From Rugosimonospora africana (GTDB lineage Bacteria; Actinomycetota; Actinomycetes; Mycobacteriales; Micromonosporaceae), in NCBI RefSeq assembly GCF_016862975.1, contig NZ_BONZ01000013.1:372001-436000 (forward strand): a stretch of DNA of 64,000 nt, given 5' to 3'. The notes under the pieces were generated by a model. That model had not been told where the DNA came from and did not search any database. It worked only from the letters and a program-made list of their open reading frames with translations. Below, in pieces: positions 18,843 to 27,169 of the stretch; positions within the stretch are counted from its first letter, which is position 1; every line of letters starts with the position of its first letter. The position numbers and the translations under genes were made by a program.

Positions 18843-19510
18843 GGCCGTCGGTGCCCACACCCGCTGGGCCATCGGAGCCGGGCCCCGACTCGGCGTCCAA
18901 CCAAATGGCGGGTTACGGGTACGCGTACAACTGGGGGTTCATCCACCCGAGCTTCGCGCCGCTGACCCTGGTCCCGCGCCCGCCGCGGCCCGGTGTGGTG
19001 AAAGTCGCAGTGATTCTTACCTATCTTGGTGTGGGGCTGTCGGCGGTCTACACGGTGATCAGCATCGTATCGCTGTTTGTCAATAGAAATCTGATAACTT
19101 CGCAGGTCAGCGAGGGTCTCCGTGCGGATCCTCAGGTATCGATCGATCTCGCGACTGTCACTCACGCGGCCGTGTGGCTCGGCGTCGTGGTCTCCATCAT
19201 CGAGTGGATACTGCCCGCGGCCGGTGCGGTGGTGTGCGCGATCCTGACTGGTCGCGGCGCCAACCCGGCGAGGATCGTTCTGGCCTCCCTGATGGGCTTC
19301 TACGCCCTCGTCAATCTGTGTGGAAGCACATTTTCGCTGGTCAGCATGGGTGCGGGGAGTGTCGCGGGGGAGCAGTTGACTGTCCCGACCTCGATACTCC
19401 GAGTCGTACTTGCCGCACTCGCGGTAACGATCGGTGTGCTGTTGCTGGTTCCGTCCGCCAACCGGTACTTCTCGGCCGGCCCGGGTCGTCGGTTCGCGCC
19501 ATCGACCTAG
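18839..19510 (+). CDS. hypothetical membrane protein
   Basis: 223 aa. The ATG at 18839 overlaps the SDR stop as ATGA, which favours this start over longer frames through the SDR gene. The first 55 residues are Pro/Gly/Tyr-rich and cytoplasmic in appearance. Four hydrophobic segments follow, and the protein ends LLVPSANRYFSAGPGRR, matching the PxxNRYF ending of its two upstream neighbours. The gene has a slightly lower GC stretch around 19010-19150 than its surroundings. The role is unknown. Confidence 0.7.
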   Translation: MRPSVPTPAGPSEPGPDSASNQMAGYGYAYNWGFIHPSFAPLTLVPRPPRPGVVKVAVILTYLGVGLSAVYTVISIVSLFVNRNLITSQVSEGLRADPQVSIDLATVTHAAVWLGVVVSIIEWILPAAGAVVCAILTGRGANPARIVLASLMGFYALVNLCGSTFSLVSMGAGSVAGEQLTVPTSILRVVLAALAVTIGVLLLVPSANRYFSAGPGRRFAPST

Positions 19511-19526
19511 CAAGTACCCTCGTCGT

Positions 19527-20066
19527 ATGGCAGAGCGCGACGACCTGCGCAAACTCATCGCAGACCTGGCGATCGTCCACGGTCGAGTGGTGTTGTCCTC
19601 CGGGCAGGAGGCCAACTACTACGTGGATCTGCGGCGGGTAACGCTCCATCACGCGGCCGCGCCGCTCGTCGGCAAGGTGATGCTGGACCTCACCGCGGAC
19701 TGGGAGTTCGACGTGGTCGGCGGGCTCACCCTCGGGGCGGACCCGGTCGCCGGCGCCATGCTTCACGCGGCCGCTGCCCGCGGTATTGAACTGGACGCAT
19801 GTGTCGTGCGTAAGTCTGGGAAAACGCACGGTCTTCAGCGGCGCATCGAGGGTCCAGATGTGGCAGGACGACGCGTACTGGCCGTAGAGGACACCTCGAC
19901 GACGGGGGCGAGTGTCCTGGCCGCTGTGGATGCTTTGAGGGAAGCCGGAGCCGTTGTCGTCGGGGTTGCGGTTATTGTTGATCGTGGCGCGGGGAGCGCC
20001 GTTCGGGCTGCTGGGCTGGACTACAGATCCGCCTATTCGCTGACCGACCTCGGCCTCGCGGTTTGA
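19527..20066 (+). CDS. pyrE: orotate phosphoribosyltransferase
   Basis: 179 aa from ATG 19527. It converts orotate and PRPP to OMP in pyrimidine synthesis. Conserved features are GRVVLSSGQEANYYVDLRRVTLH at the N-terminus, VRKSGKTHG in the catalytic loop, and the PRPP-binding motif VLAVEDTSTTGAS near residues 118-130. Size fits the family. It is not linked here to other pyr genes. Confidence 0.94.
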   Translation: MAERDDLRKLIADLAIVHGRVVLSSGQEANYYVDLRRVTLHHAAAPLVGKVMLDLTADWEFDVVGGLTLGADPVAGAMLHAAAARGIELDACVVRKSGKTHGLQRRIEGPDVAGRRVLAVEDTSTTGASVLAAVDALREAGAVVVGVAVIVDRGAGSAVRAAGLDYRSAYSLTDLGLAV

Positions 20067-20073
20067 AAATTTG

Positions 20074-20107
20074 TCGATTCGGACCTGCGCATATGCAGGC
20101 GAATCGA
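20074..20107. promoter_or_regulatory. 34-bp double palindrome upstream of arsR-type gene
   Basis: TCGATTCG (20074-20081) is mirrored by CGAATCGA (20100-20107), and inside it CCTGC (20084-20088) is mirrored by GCAGG (20095-20099) around GCATAT. The element ends 17 bases before the start codon of the ArsR-family regulator. Its symmetry and place make it the likely autoregulatory operator; as RNA it could also act as a terminator for pyrE. Confidence 0.65.
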
Positions 20108-20123
20108 TGGTGTAGGTGGAAGG

Positions 20124-20501
20124 ATGGAAGACGTGGGAACTGCGTTGGCCGAAACTGCTTTACCAGCTATCTCGCCGCTTGCCGGCGAACCGATTGAGCG
20201 TGCCGATGCCGAGCGCCTCGCGGGAGTGCTCAAGGCACTCGCCGACCCGGCCCGGCTCCGGCTGCTCAGTCTGATCCAGTCGGCTCCGGAGGGCGAAGCG
20301 TGCGTGTGTGACCTCACCGCTCCGCTTGGTCTCTCCCAGCCGACCGTGAGTCATCACCTCCGGATTCTGACCGAAGCCGGTCTCCTCGAGCGCGAGAAGC
20401 GCGGCGTCTGGGCGTACTACCGCCTTGTGCCGGCCGCGATTGCCGCTATCGCCGACCTGCTGACCCCGCCGCGCAAGCGGGCGACCAAGAAGGCGCGCTG
20501 A
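20124..20501 (+). CDS. ArsR/SmtB family metal-sensing repressor
   Basis: 125 aa. The winged helix is clear: ALADPARLRLLSLIQSA, then GLSQPTVSHHLRILTEAGLL and a wing with EREKRGVWAYYRL. The segment ACVCDLTAPLGLS carries the C-x-C-D pattern in the recognition region, the alpha-3 metal site of ArsR- and CadC-type sensors for arsenite, cadmium, lead or copper. No transporter or reductase gene is adjacent, so the regulated target lies elsewhere or is itself. The ATG at 20124 is preceded by GGTGGAAGG. Confidence 0.85.
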   Translation: MEDVGTALAETALPAISPLAGEPIERADAERLAGVLKALADPARLRLLSLIQSAPEGEACVCDLTAPLGLSQPTVSHHLRILTEAGLLEREKRGVWAYYRLVPAAIAAIADLLTPPRKRATKKAR

Positions 20502-20511
20502 CCGGCACGAC

Positions 20512-20536
20512 CGCGACCGCCACTATGGCGGTCGCG
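20512..20536 (+). terminator. 10-bp hairpin touching the aldolase start codon
   Basis: CGCGACCGCC (20512-20521) pairs with GGCGGTCGCG (20527-20536) around ACTAT. The last paired base is the G of the next gene's GTG start. It may terminate the arsR transcript or mask the start of translation. Confidence 0.55.
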
Positions 20537-21234
20537 TGAACTACATCGTCGGCGACCTGCGGGACCAGCTGGTCCACGTAGGCGCGGCGGTGGTCAGGGC
20601 TGGCCTGGTGGTCGGCTCGGGCGGCAACCTGTCGGCGCGCGAACCCGGCGCCGACGATATCTGGGTGACCGGAGCGGGGACGTGGCTTGACCGTCTCGAC
20701 CGGTCCGATTTCTGCCGGGTGAGCATCGCGACAGGTGCGGTGGCCGGCGGCGAACTGCCGCCGACCACCGGCGGGCCGGTGTCCGCTGCCGTGCCCGCGC
20801 CGCGCTCGGTCGATCAGCCGGCCATGCTCCGCCCGACCTCGGAGCTGGCCCTGCACCTTGCCACGTACCGGGCGAGGTCGGACGTGAACGCCATCGTGCA
20901 CCTGCACCCGCAGACCGCGGTGCTGCTCGACGCGCTGGACGAGCCGATCCGGCTCGTGACCACCGATCACGCGTTCTACCTCGGGGCAATCAAGCGGACG
21001 CCGTTCTACCCGCCGGGTACGGCGGAAGTGGCCGCCGTGGCGGCGGAGGCGACCCGGGACGGTACCAACTGCGTGATCCTGGCCCAGCACGGCTGTTCGG
21101 TTCTCGGGCCGACCGTGGAACTGGCGCACAAGCGCGCCTTCTACCTGGAAGAGGCCGCGGCTCTGACGTTCCGCGCACTCAGCCTCGGGGTGGCCGACCG
21201 CTTGCCGGCCACCCCCATCGTCAACCTGGCTTGA
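20536..21234 (+). CDS. class II aldolase/adducin family protein
   Basis: 232 aa. VVGSGGNLSARE near residue 30-40 is the N-terminal motif of the family, and the zinc-binding histidines are seen in VHLHPQTA near residue 120 and AQHGC / H near 180. The family includes fuculose- and rhamnulose-phosphate aldolases and methylthioribulose-phosphate dehydratase (MtnB). No pathway genes are adjacent, so substrate cannot be assigned. The GTG start has no ribosome site, and a hairpin ends at its first base; a leaderless or re-initiated transcript is possible. Confidence 0.82.
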   Translation: MNYIVGDLRDQLVHVGAAVVRAGLVVGSGGNLSAREPGADDIWVTGAGTWLDRLDRSDFCRVSIATGAVAGGELPPTTGGPVSAAVPAPRSVDQPAMLRPTSELALHLATYRARSDVNAIVHLHPQTAVLLDALDEPIRLVTTDHAFYLGAIKRTPFYPPGTAEVAAVAAEATRDGTNCVILAQHGCSVLGPTVELAHKRAFYLEEAAALTFRALSLGVADRLPATPIVNLA

Positions 21235-21256
21235 GAGCTCTGACGGGCGCCGGAAA

Positions 21257-21982
21257 CTACCCGCGGACCCGCTGCTGCACCTGCTCCCGCTCCGCGTCGC
21301 GGCGCTTCTCGCGACGGCTGCGGACCATCTCCACGAAGATCGGGATCATCGAGATCAGCACGATCACCACGATGACCGGCAGCAGGTACGTATCGATCTT
21401 GTCCGCCGGAATCAGGCGGAGGATCTGCTTCGCCAGCGCGTACCCGATCAGCAGAACGCCGTCGGCCCAGACGATGCTGACGACCACGTTCCAGACGAAG
21501 AAGGTACGGGCGGGTACCTCCAGGACGCCGGCGATCGGGTTCATGAACGTACGCACGATCGGCGTGAACCTCGACAGCACGATCGCCTTGGCCGCACCGA
21601 ACCGGTTGAAGAACTGTTCGGCCTTGTCCACGTACTCCTGTTTGAACAGGCGGGAATCCGGGCGTTGGAACATCTTCCGTCCGAACCGCGCACCCAGGAA
21701 GTGCCCGAGCTGAGAACCGGCAATCGCGACGATCGGCGTCACGATCAACAATGCGGGCAGCGAGAGCCGGGTCCCCACGAACTGTGAGGCAACGGGCGAG
21801 GCCGCGACCCCGGCCATGAAGATCAGCGAATCACCGGGGAAGAAGAAGCCGATCAGCAAACCGGTCTCGGCGAACACGATGGCCCAGAAGCCGAACAGGC
21901 CGACACTCTGGATCAAGTCTTTCGGATTGAGGAGGCTACCCAGGCTCTCGGCCAGCGCGCGACTCGTCTCGGCGGTATCCAC
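21257..21982 (-). CDS. DedA family membrane protein
   Basis: 241 aa from GTG 21982. The pattern FAETGLLIGFFFPGDSLIFMAG, G-x-x-LGHFLGARFGRK, and RFTPIVRTFMNPIAGV is diagnostic of the DedA/SNARE-associated family (half-flippases for undecaprenyl or phospholipid carriers). Hydrophobic segments are at about 28-55, 70-95, 150-175 and 190-215. The tail is basic. There is no clear ribosome site; TAACCT lies about 10 bases upstream, so the mRNA may be leaderless. Convergent with the aldolase-like gene. Confidence 0.9.
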   Translation of the reverse strand: MDTAETSRALAESLGSLLNPKDLIQSVGLFGFWAIVFAETGLLIGFFFPGDSLIFMAGVAASPVASQFVGTRLSLPALLIVTPIVAIAGSQLGHFLGARFGRKMFQRPDSRLFKQEYVDKAEQFFNRFGAAKAIVLSRFTPIVRTFMNPIAGVLEVPARTFFVWNVVVSIVWADGVLLIGYALAKQILRLIPADKIDTYLLPVIVVIVLISMIPIFVEMVRSRREKRRDAEREQVQQRVRG

Positions 21983-22037
21983 GGCGATAGAGGTTACCGG
22001 TGACCGGTGTGAGGACCACCCCCGATCCAGGATTCTC

Positions 22038-22832
22038 TCAGGTGCCGGCGGTCGCCGGGTCCACCCGGACACTCGGTGTACCCGGGTCGCCGGAGTGCTC
22101 GATCTCCAGGAGAGAGGTCTCGTGGCGCTCGGCGTCGTATGCGGCCCTGCCGCCACGCAGGCCGAACAGCCGCTTCGACACCAGCAGGTAGACCACCGCG
22201 AAGAGGTTGATCAGCAGGGCTCCGATCCGGATCCAGGTGATCCGCTCGGACAGCTCGTAGATCTCGATCGGTAGCCCGAGCGAGGTGGCCACCACCGCGA
22301 AGTACTCGCCCCAGCGCTTCAGCAGCCAGAGGCCGGTGCCCTCGACGAGCTGGAGGAGGCCGTACCCGGCCAGGCCGAGCGCGACCCACGCGAGGGTGCT
22401 GGTCCGCGCCTGGATCACGGTCTGGATGCTGTGCACGATCGAGGAGTCTTCGAGGTTGTAGTCCAGCTTGTCGGCCAGCGGCTTGAGCAGCGGCAGGTCC
22501 TCGTTGAACGCCTTCTGTACGGCGTCGTGGTGGTACCGGAAGCGCCACACTCCGTACCCGGCGAGCAGCACCAGCGCGCCCCGGATCCAGCGTTCGAGCG
22601 CGAGCAGCCGCAGGATCACCGCATCGCGCAGCTCCCGCCCGCGCCGTACCACCGGCGCGTCCTGGGCCGGCCCCTCCCGCCCGGGATCGCCGAGCACGAA
22701 GTCCCCACAGCGCAGGCAGCGCCACGCGTCGCCGAGCGGAGTCCGTGCGTGCAGCCGTTCGCGCAGCTCCGTCTCCGACGGGGCGTACGTGACGTGACCG
22801 TGCCGGCCGCACGAGCGCAGGTTCCAGTCCAT
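22038..22832 (-). CDS. DUF2127-type membrane protein with N-terminal zinc-ribbon-like motif
   Basis: 264 aa. A short N-terminal soluble part has a C-x-x-C pair (WRCLRCGDF near residues 38-46) plus an upstream C and H, which may bind zinc. It is followed by four hydrophobic segments near 85-100, 150-165, 180-195 and 205-220. The DUF2127 pattern is the segment LERWIRGALVLLAGYGVWRF and the later IEIYELSERITWIRIGALLINL. Function is unknown. It is divergent from the radical SAM gene at 22884. Confidence 0.78.
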   Translation of the reverse strand: MDWNLRSCGRHGHVTYAPSETELRERLHARTPLGDAWRCLRCGDFVLGDPGREGPAQDAPVVRRGRELRDAVILRLLALERWIRGALVLLAGYGVWRFRYHHDAVQKAFNEDLPLLKPLADKLDYNLEDSSIVHSIQTVIQARTSTLAWVALGLAGYGLLQLVEGTGLWLLKRWGEYFAVVATSLGLPIEIYELSERITWIRIGALLINLFAVVYLLVSKRLFGLRGGRAAYDAERHETSLLEIEHSGDPGTPSVRVDPATAGT

Positions 22833-22883
22833 GCGCCGACGTTAGCGAAACCGATCAACGTCCGCCCGGCGTAGCGTGGAGCA

Positions 22884-23990
22884 ATGCGGTCCAGCGCAGA
22901 GGCGCTCTCCGACGCCGACCCGCACACCGTGCCGACCCGATATTGGCACCAGTGCGCCGACGGTCGGGTGCAGTGCGATGTCTGCCCGCGTGCCTGCAAG
23001 CTGCACGAGGGGCAGCGCGGACTGTGTTTCGTACGCGGGCGGGTCGGCGACCGGGTGGTCCTGACCACGTACGGGCGGTCCAGCGGGTTCTGCGTCGATC
23101 CGGTGGAGAAGAAGCCGCTGGCCCACTTCCTGCCCGGTACCCCCGTCCTGTCGTTCGGCACCGCGGGCTGCAACCTGGCCTGCAGGTTCTGCCAGAACTG
23201 GGACATCTCCAAGTCCCGGGAGATCGACACGCTCTCCGCGTCCGCGTCGCCGGAGGCGCTCGCCGAGACGGCGGTGCGGCTCGGCTGCCGCAGCGTCGCG
23301 TTCACCTACAACGATCCGGTGATCTTCATGGAGTACGCGATGGATGTCGCGGACGCCTGCCGGGACCGGGGAGTGCGCGCGGTGGCGGTCAGCGCCGGGT
23401 ACGTGAACGCCGAGCCGCGGCGGGAGTTCTTCGGGCACCTGGACGCGGCGAACATCGACCTCAAGGCGTTCAGCGACGCGTTCTACCAGAAGATCACGTT
23501 CGCCCAGTTGCCGGCGGTGCTGGAGACCCTGGAATACCTGAGGTCGACCGATGTCTGGTTCGAGGTCACCACGCTGCTGATTCCCGGCCACAACGACGGG
23601 GACGCCGAGATCGCGGCCGAGTGCGCCTGGTTCGCCGAGCACCTGGGTCCCGACGTTCCGCTGCACTTCTCCGCGTTCCACCCGGACTTCAAGATGCGCG
23701 ACGTGCCGCCCACCCCGCCGGAGACGCTGCGCCGGGCCCGGCGCATCGCGCTGGAGCACGGACTGCGTTTCGTCTACACCGGCAACGTGCACGACCCGGA
23801 CGGCGGCACCACGATCTGTCCGGGCTGCAGCGCGCCGGTGGTGGTTCGCGACTGGTACCGGATCGAGGAGTACCGGCTGACCGACAGGGGCGCCTGCGCC
23901 CGCTGTGGATACCAGTTGCCCGGCGTCTACGACGGCCCGGCCGGCACCTGGGGCGCACGGCGGCTCCCGGTCCTGCTGGGCTCGCGTTAG
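22884..23990 (+). CDS. amrS: AmmeMemoRadiSam system radical SAM enzyme
   Basis: 368 aa. The N-terminal part has cysteine pairs in VQCDVCPRACKL, then the radical SAM cluster motif CNLACRFCQNW near residues 93-103, NDP and ANIDLKAF motifs, and a C-terminal CPGCSAP plus CARCGY zinc-like pair. This is the uncharacterised AmmeMemoRadiSam radical SAM enzyme, which occurs next to MEMO and AMMECR1 genes in many genomes; its substrate is not known. The MEMO gene follows directly. Confidence 0.92.
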   Translation: MRSSAEALSDADPHTVPTRYWHQCADGRVQCDVCPRACKLHEGQRGLCFVRGRVGDRVVLTTYGRSSGFCVDPVEKKPLAHFLPGTPVLSFGTAGCNLACRFCQNWDISKSREIDTLSASASPEALAETAVRLGCRSVAFTYNDPVIFMEYAMDVADACRDRGVRAVAVSAGYVNAEPRREFFGHLDAANIDLKAFSDAFYQKITFAQLPAVLETLEYLRSTDVWFEVTTLLIPGHNDGDAEIAAECAWFAEHLGPDVPLHFSAFHPDFKMRDVPPTPPETLRRARRIALEHGLRFVYTGNVHDPDGGTTICPGCSAPVVVRDWYRIEEYRLTDRGACARCGYQLPGVYDGPAGTWGARRLPVLLGSR

Positions 23991-24008
23991 CCGCGGACCG
24001 GCAGCGAC

Positions 24009-24926
24009 ATGGACGAGCGAGAACCGCGCGCTCCCGCCGTGGCCGGCCTGTTCTACCCGGCCGACCCCGACGCGCTCGCCGGCCAGGTCGACCGCCTGCT
24101 CGATGCGGTACCCGTTACGGACGCCGAGCCGCTGGCCCCGGCGTACGTGGTGCCGCACGCCGGCTACCGGTACTCCGGCCCGGTCGCGGCGCACGTCTAC
24201 GCCCGGCTGCGCCCGCACGCCGGCCGGATCCGGCGGGCCATCCTGATCGGGCCGGCGCACCGCGTCCCGGTGGCCGGCTGCGTGGTACCCGCCGCCGGCA
24301 GCTGGCTCACCCCGCTCGGCGAGGTACCGGTCGACACCGCCGCCGTGGCGACCCTGGTCGGCGGCCGGTACGCGCGGGCGGACGACCGCCCGCTGGCCCC
24401 CGAGCACTCGCTGGAGGTGCAGCTGCCGTTCCTGCAGCGGGCGACTGGTCCGGGTCGTGGCGCGGCGCCAGACGCGCCGAGCCGGACTGGTCGGGCGACT
24501 GGTCCGGGTCGTGGCGCGGCGCCAGACGCGCCGAGCCGGACCGGTTACACAGTCCCGGTGCTGCCCATGGTCGTCGGCGCGTCCACTCCCGACGACGTGG
24601 CCCGGACGCTGGCCGCCGCGGTGGCCGCGACCGGGCCGGGCACGGTCGTCCTGTGCAGCACCGACCTGTCGCACTACCGGGACGAGGCGGCGGCGTACGC
24701 GCAGGACTCCCGTACCGTCCAGGCGGTGCTCGACGTGAACCCGGCGCGGATCGGCCGCTACGACGCCTGTGGCTCGTTCGCGCTGCGAGGTTTACTCGGG
24801 TACGCCCGCGATGCCGGCCTGCGCCCCGCGCTGCTGCACCGCGGCACGTCGGCCGATGCCAGCGGCGACCGCGCCCGGGTGGTCGGCTACGCCGCCTTCT
24901 CCCTGAGCGCCTCGCCTGGGAAGTGA
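24009..24926 (+). CDS. amrB: AmmeMemoRadiSam system protein B (MEMO-like) with internal repeat
   Basis: 305 aa. MEMO features are PAVAGLFYPADPDALAGQV, PHAGYRYSGPVAAHVYARL, IGPAHRV, EHSLEVQLPFLQ and CSTDLSHY; these give the metal-binding His residues of the MEMO fold, which resembles class III extradiol dioxygenases. Residues about 144-179 are an insertion of two 18-residue copies (RATGPGRGAAPDAPSRTG), absent from the family pattern, between the ELQ-PFLQ strand and the VLPMVVG strand. The gene starts 19 bases after the radical SAM gene. The usual third partner, AMMECR1, is not seen in the window. Confidence 0.9.
   Translation: MDEREPRAPAVAGLFYPADPDALAGQVDRLLDAVPVTDAEPLAPAYVVPHAGYRYSGPVAAHVYARLRPHAGRIRRAILIGPAHRVPVAGCVVPAAGSWLTPLGEVPVDTAAVATLVGGRYARADDRPLAPEHSLEVQLPFLQRATGPGRGAAPDAPSRTGRATGPGRGAAPDAPSRTGYTVPVLPMVVGASTPDDVARTLAAAVAATGPGTVVLCSTDLSHYRDEAAAYAQDSRTVQAVLDVNPARIGRYDACGSFALRGLLGYARDAGLRPALLHRGTSADASGDRARVVGYAAFSLSASPGK
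24438..24545 (+). repeat. 54-bp tandem duplication inside the MEMO gene
   Basis: Two copies, 24438-24491 and 24492-24545, differ at one internal base near the end (GACTGGT versus GACCGGT). The unit contains GGCGCG and CGCGCC, so it can fold. Its length of 54 keeps the reading frame. Confidence 0.9.
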
Positions 24927-24981
24927 TCCGAGCGGGCCGGCGCGGCAGCGGTGAGCCGCCGCACCGACCCGTCACCACCGG

Positions 24982-25242
24982 TCATCGGTAATCGTCATCG
25001 AAGTCGACCACCTGGGCCTGCTCGATCGCGTCCCACTCGTTGACCTCGATCTCACGATCCAGATTCACCGGACTCTCGTCCCGTTCCCCCGCGGGGTCGG
25101 CCGGCTGCGACTGTTCGAAGGCGTCCTCGGCGGGTGCTTCGAGATCGCGCCGGTCCGGGTCGAGGTCCGCGTCCCGCCCCAGGCCAATGCCCGGTTCGAG
25201 GTTCGCGTTCGGGTCGCTGAACTCCGGTTCGGTCATGGTCAC
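24982..25242 (-). CDS. small acidic hypothetical protein
   Basis: 86 aa, about one quarter Asp/Glu. It reads MTMTEPEFSDPNANLEPGIG and ends WDAIEQAQVVDFDDDYR. No membrane segment, cysteine or known domain is seen. The conserved-looking C-terminal AIEQAQVVDFDDDYR pattern occurs in small actinomycete proteins of unknown role. A second ATG six bases later is also possible. It is divergent from the aldolase gene fba. Confidence 0.68.
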   Translation of the reverse strand: MTMTEPEFSDPNANLEPGIGLGRDADLDPDRRDLEAPAEDAFEQSQPADPAGERDESPVNLDREIEVNEWDAIEQAQVVDFDDDYR

Positions 25243-25438
25243 CTCCTGGCAACCACGGTACGACCTGGGAACGTTCGCCGCAGGGCGTCGCCGATCAGGC
25301 CCCCACGATGTGATCGACGCGGTGACGTGCGCGATACTGCCGTTTCAGGACAGTGCGTCGTGGCCCGGCACTGGAGCCGGACCGTCCCGGCGGCGCTATC
25401 CAGCCACCGCCATCCAGTGCAGCCAAGGAGCGTTCCAG

Positions 25439-26464
<1,026 letters not shown>

Positions 26465-26484
26465 GCTGATCGCCCAGGACAGGA

Positions 26485-26518
26485 CGAGAGCCCGGCGGCT
26501 GACGCCACCGGGCTCTCG
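26485..26518 (+). terminator. terminator hairpin after fba
   Basis: CGAGAGCCCGG (26485-26495) pairs perfectly with CCGGGCTCTCG (26508-26518) across a 12-base loop and is followed by TT. It lies 21 bases after the fba stop. Confidence 0.75.
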
Positions 26519-26643
26519 TTACCGGGTCCTGGGGAGGCTCCGGACCTCCATTTCTACTCTCGAACGGCGTTCGCCATAACCTCCGCTCGCGTGAGCAACG
26601 ACTCAGCCTTTCGGGCGAGCCGTACGGCGAAGGGCGAGGTTGA

Positions 26644-27066
26644 ATGAGCGGCATGCGGAATTTGCTGCCCGAACCGCCGGCCACCCGGCTGCCCGTGGAC
26701 GCCGAGGCGAGCGCTGCGCTGGAGAGCGTCGCGCCCGGCGCGGAAAAAGAGGTCGCCGCGCGGTTCCCGTCGTACAGCGACGCCTGGGCCGCCCTCGCGA
26801 AGACTTCGATGGACGCCGGAGAACCGGTGGCCGCGTACGCGTACGCCCGCACCGGGTACCACCGGGGTCTGGATCAGCTGCGCCGGGCCGGCTGGCGGGG
26901 CAGCGGGCCGGTGCCCTGGGCGCACGAGGCCAACAGGGGCTTCCTGCGCTGCCTGCACCAGCTCGCGCTGGCGGCCGACGCGATCGGCGAATCGGACGAA
27001 GCGGCACGGTGCGCGCAGTTCCTCCGGGACTGTGACCCGTCGGCCGCCGACGCCCTGACCGGCTGA
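26644..27066 (+). CDS. DUF3151 family protein
   Basis: 140 aa. The pattern NLLPEPPATRLP, VAPGAEKEVAARFPSYSDAWAALA and YARTGYHRGLDQLRRAGWRGSGPVPWAHEANRGFLRCL is characteristic of DUF3151, a conserved actinobacterial protein often next to fba. The function is unknown; the helical layout resembles a TPR-like scaffold. An alternative ATG is nine bases downstream (MRNLLPEPP). Confidence 0.88.
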   Translation: MSGMRNLLPEPPATRLPVDAEASAALESVAPGAEKEVAARFPSYSDAWAALAKTSMDAGEPVAAYAYARTGYHRGLDQLRRAGWRGSGPVPWAHEANRGFLRCLHQLALAADAIGESDEAARCAQFLRDCDPSAADALTG

Positions 27067-27086
27067 CGCGAGCCCGTTCTTCCTGC

Positions 27087-27113
27087 ACCGGGTCGGTGGC
27101 TGACCGGCCCGGT
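27087..27113. terminator. bidirectional hairpin between convergent genes
   Basis: ACCGGGTCGGT (27087-27097) pairs with ACCGGCCCGGT (27103-27113) with one G-U pair. It sits between the converging DUF3151 gene and the EspI-like gene. Confidence 0.55.
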
Positions 27114-27169
27114 TAGCGTGCTGTCCGGATCCCGGCGTCGCCCATCGGAGCTCGCCCACGGGCCCTCGC

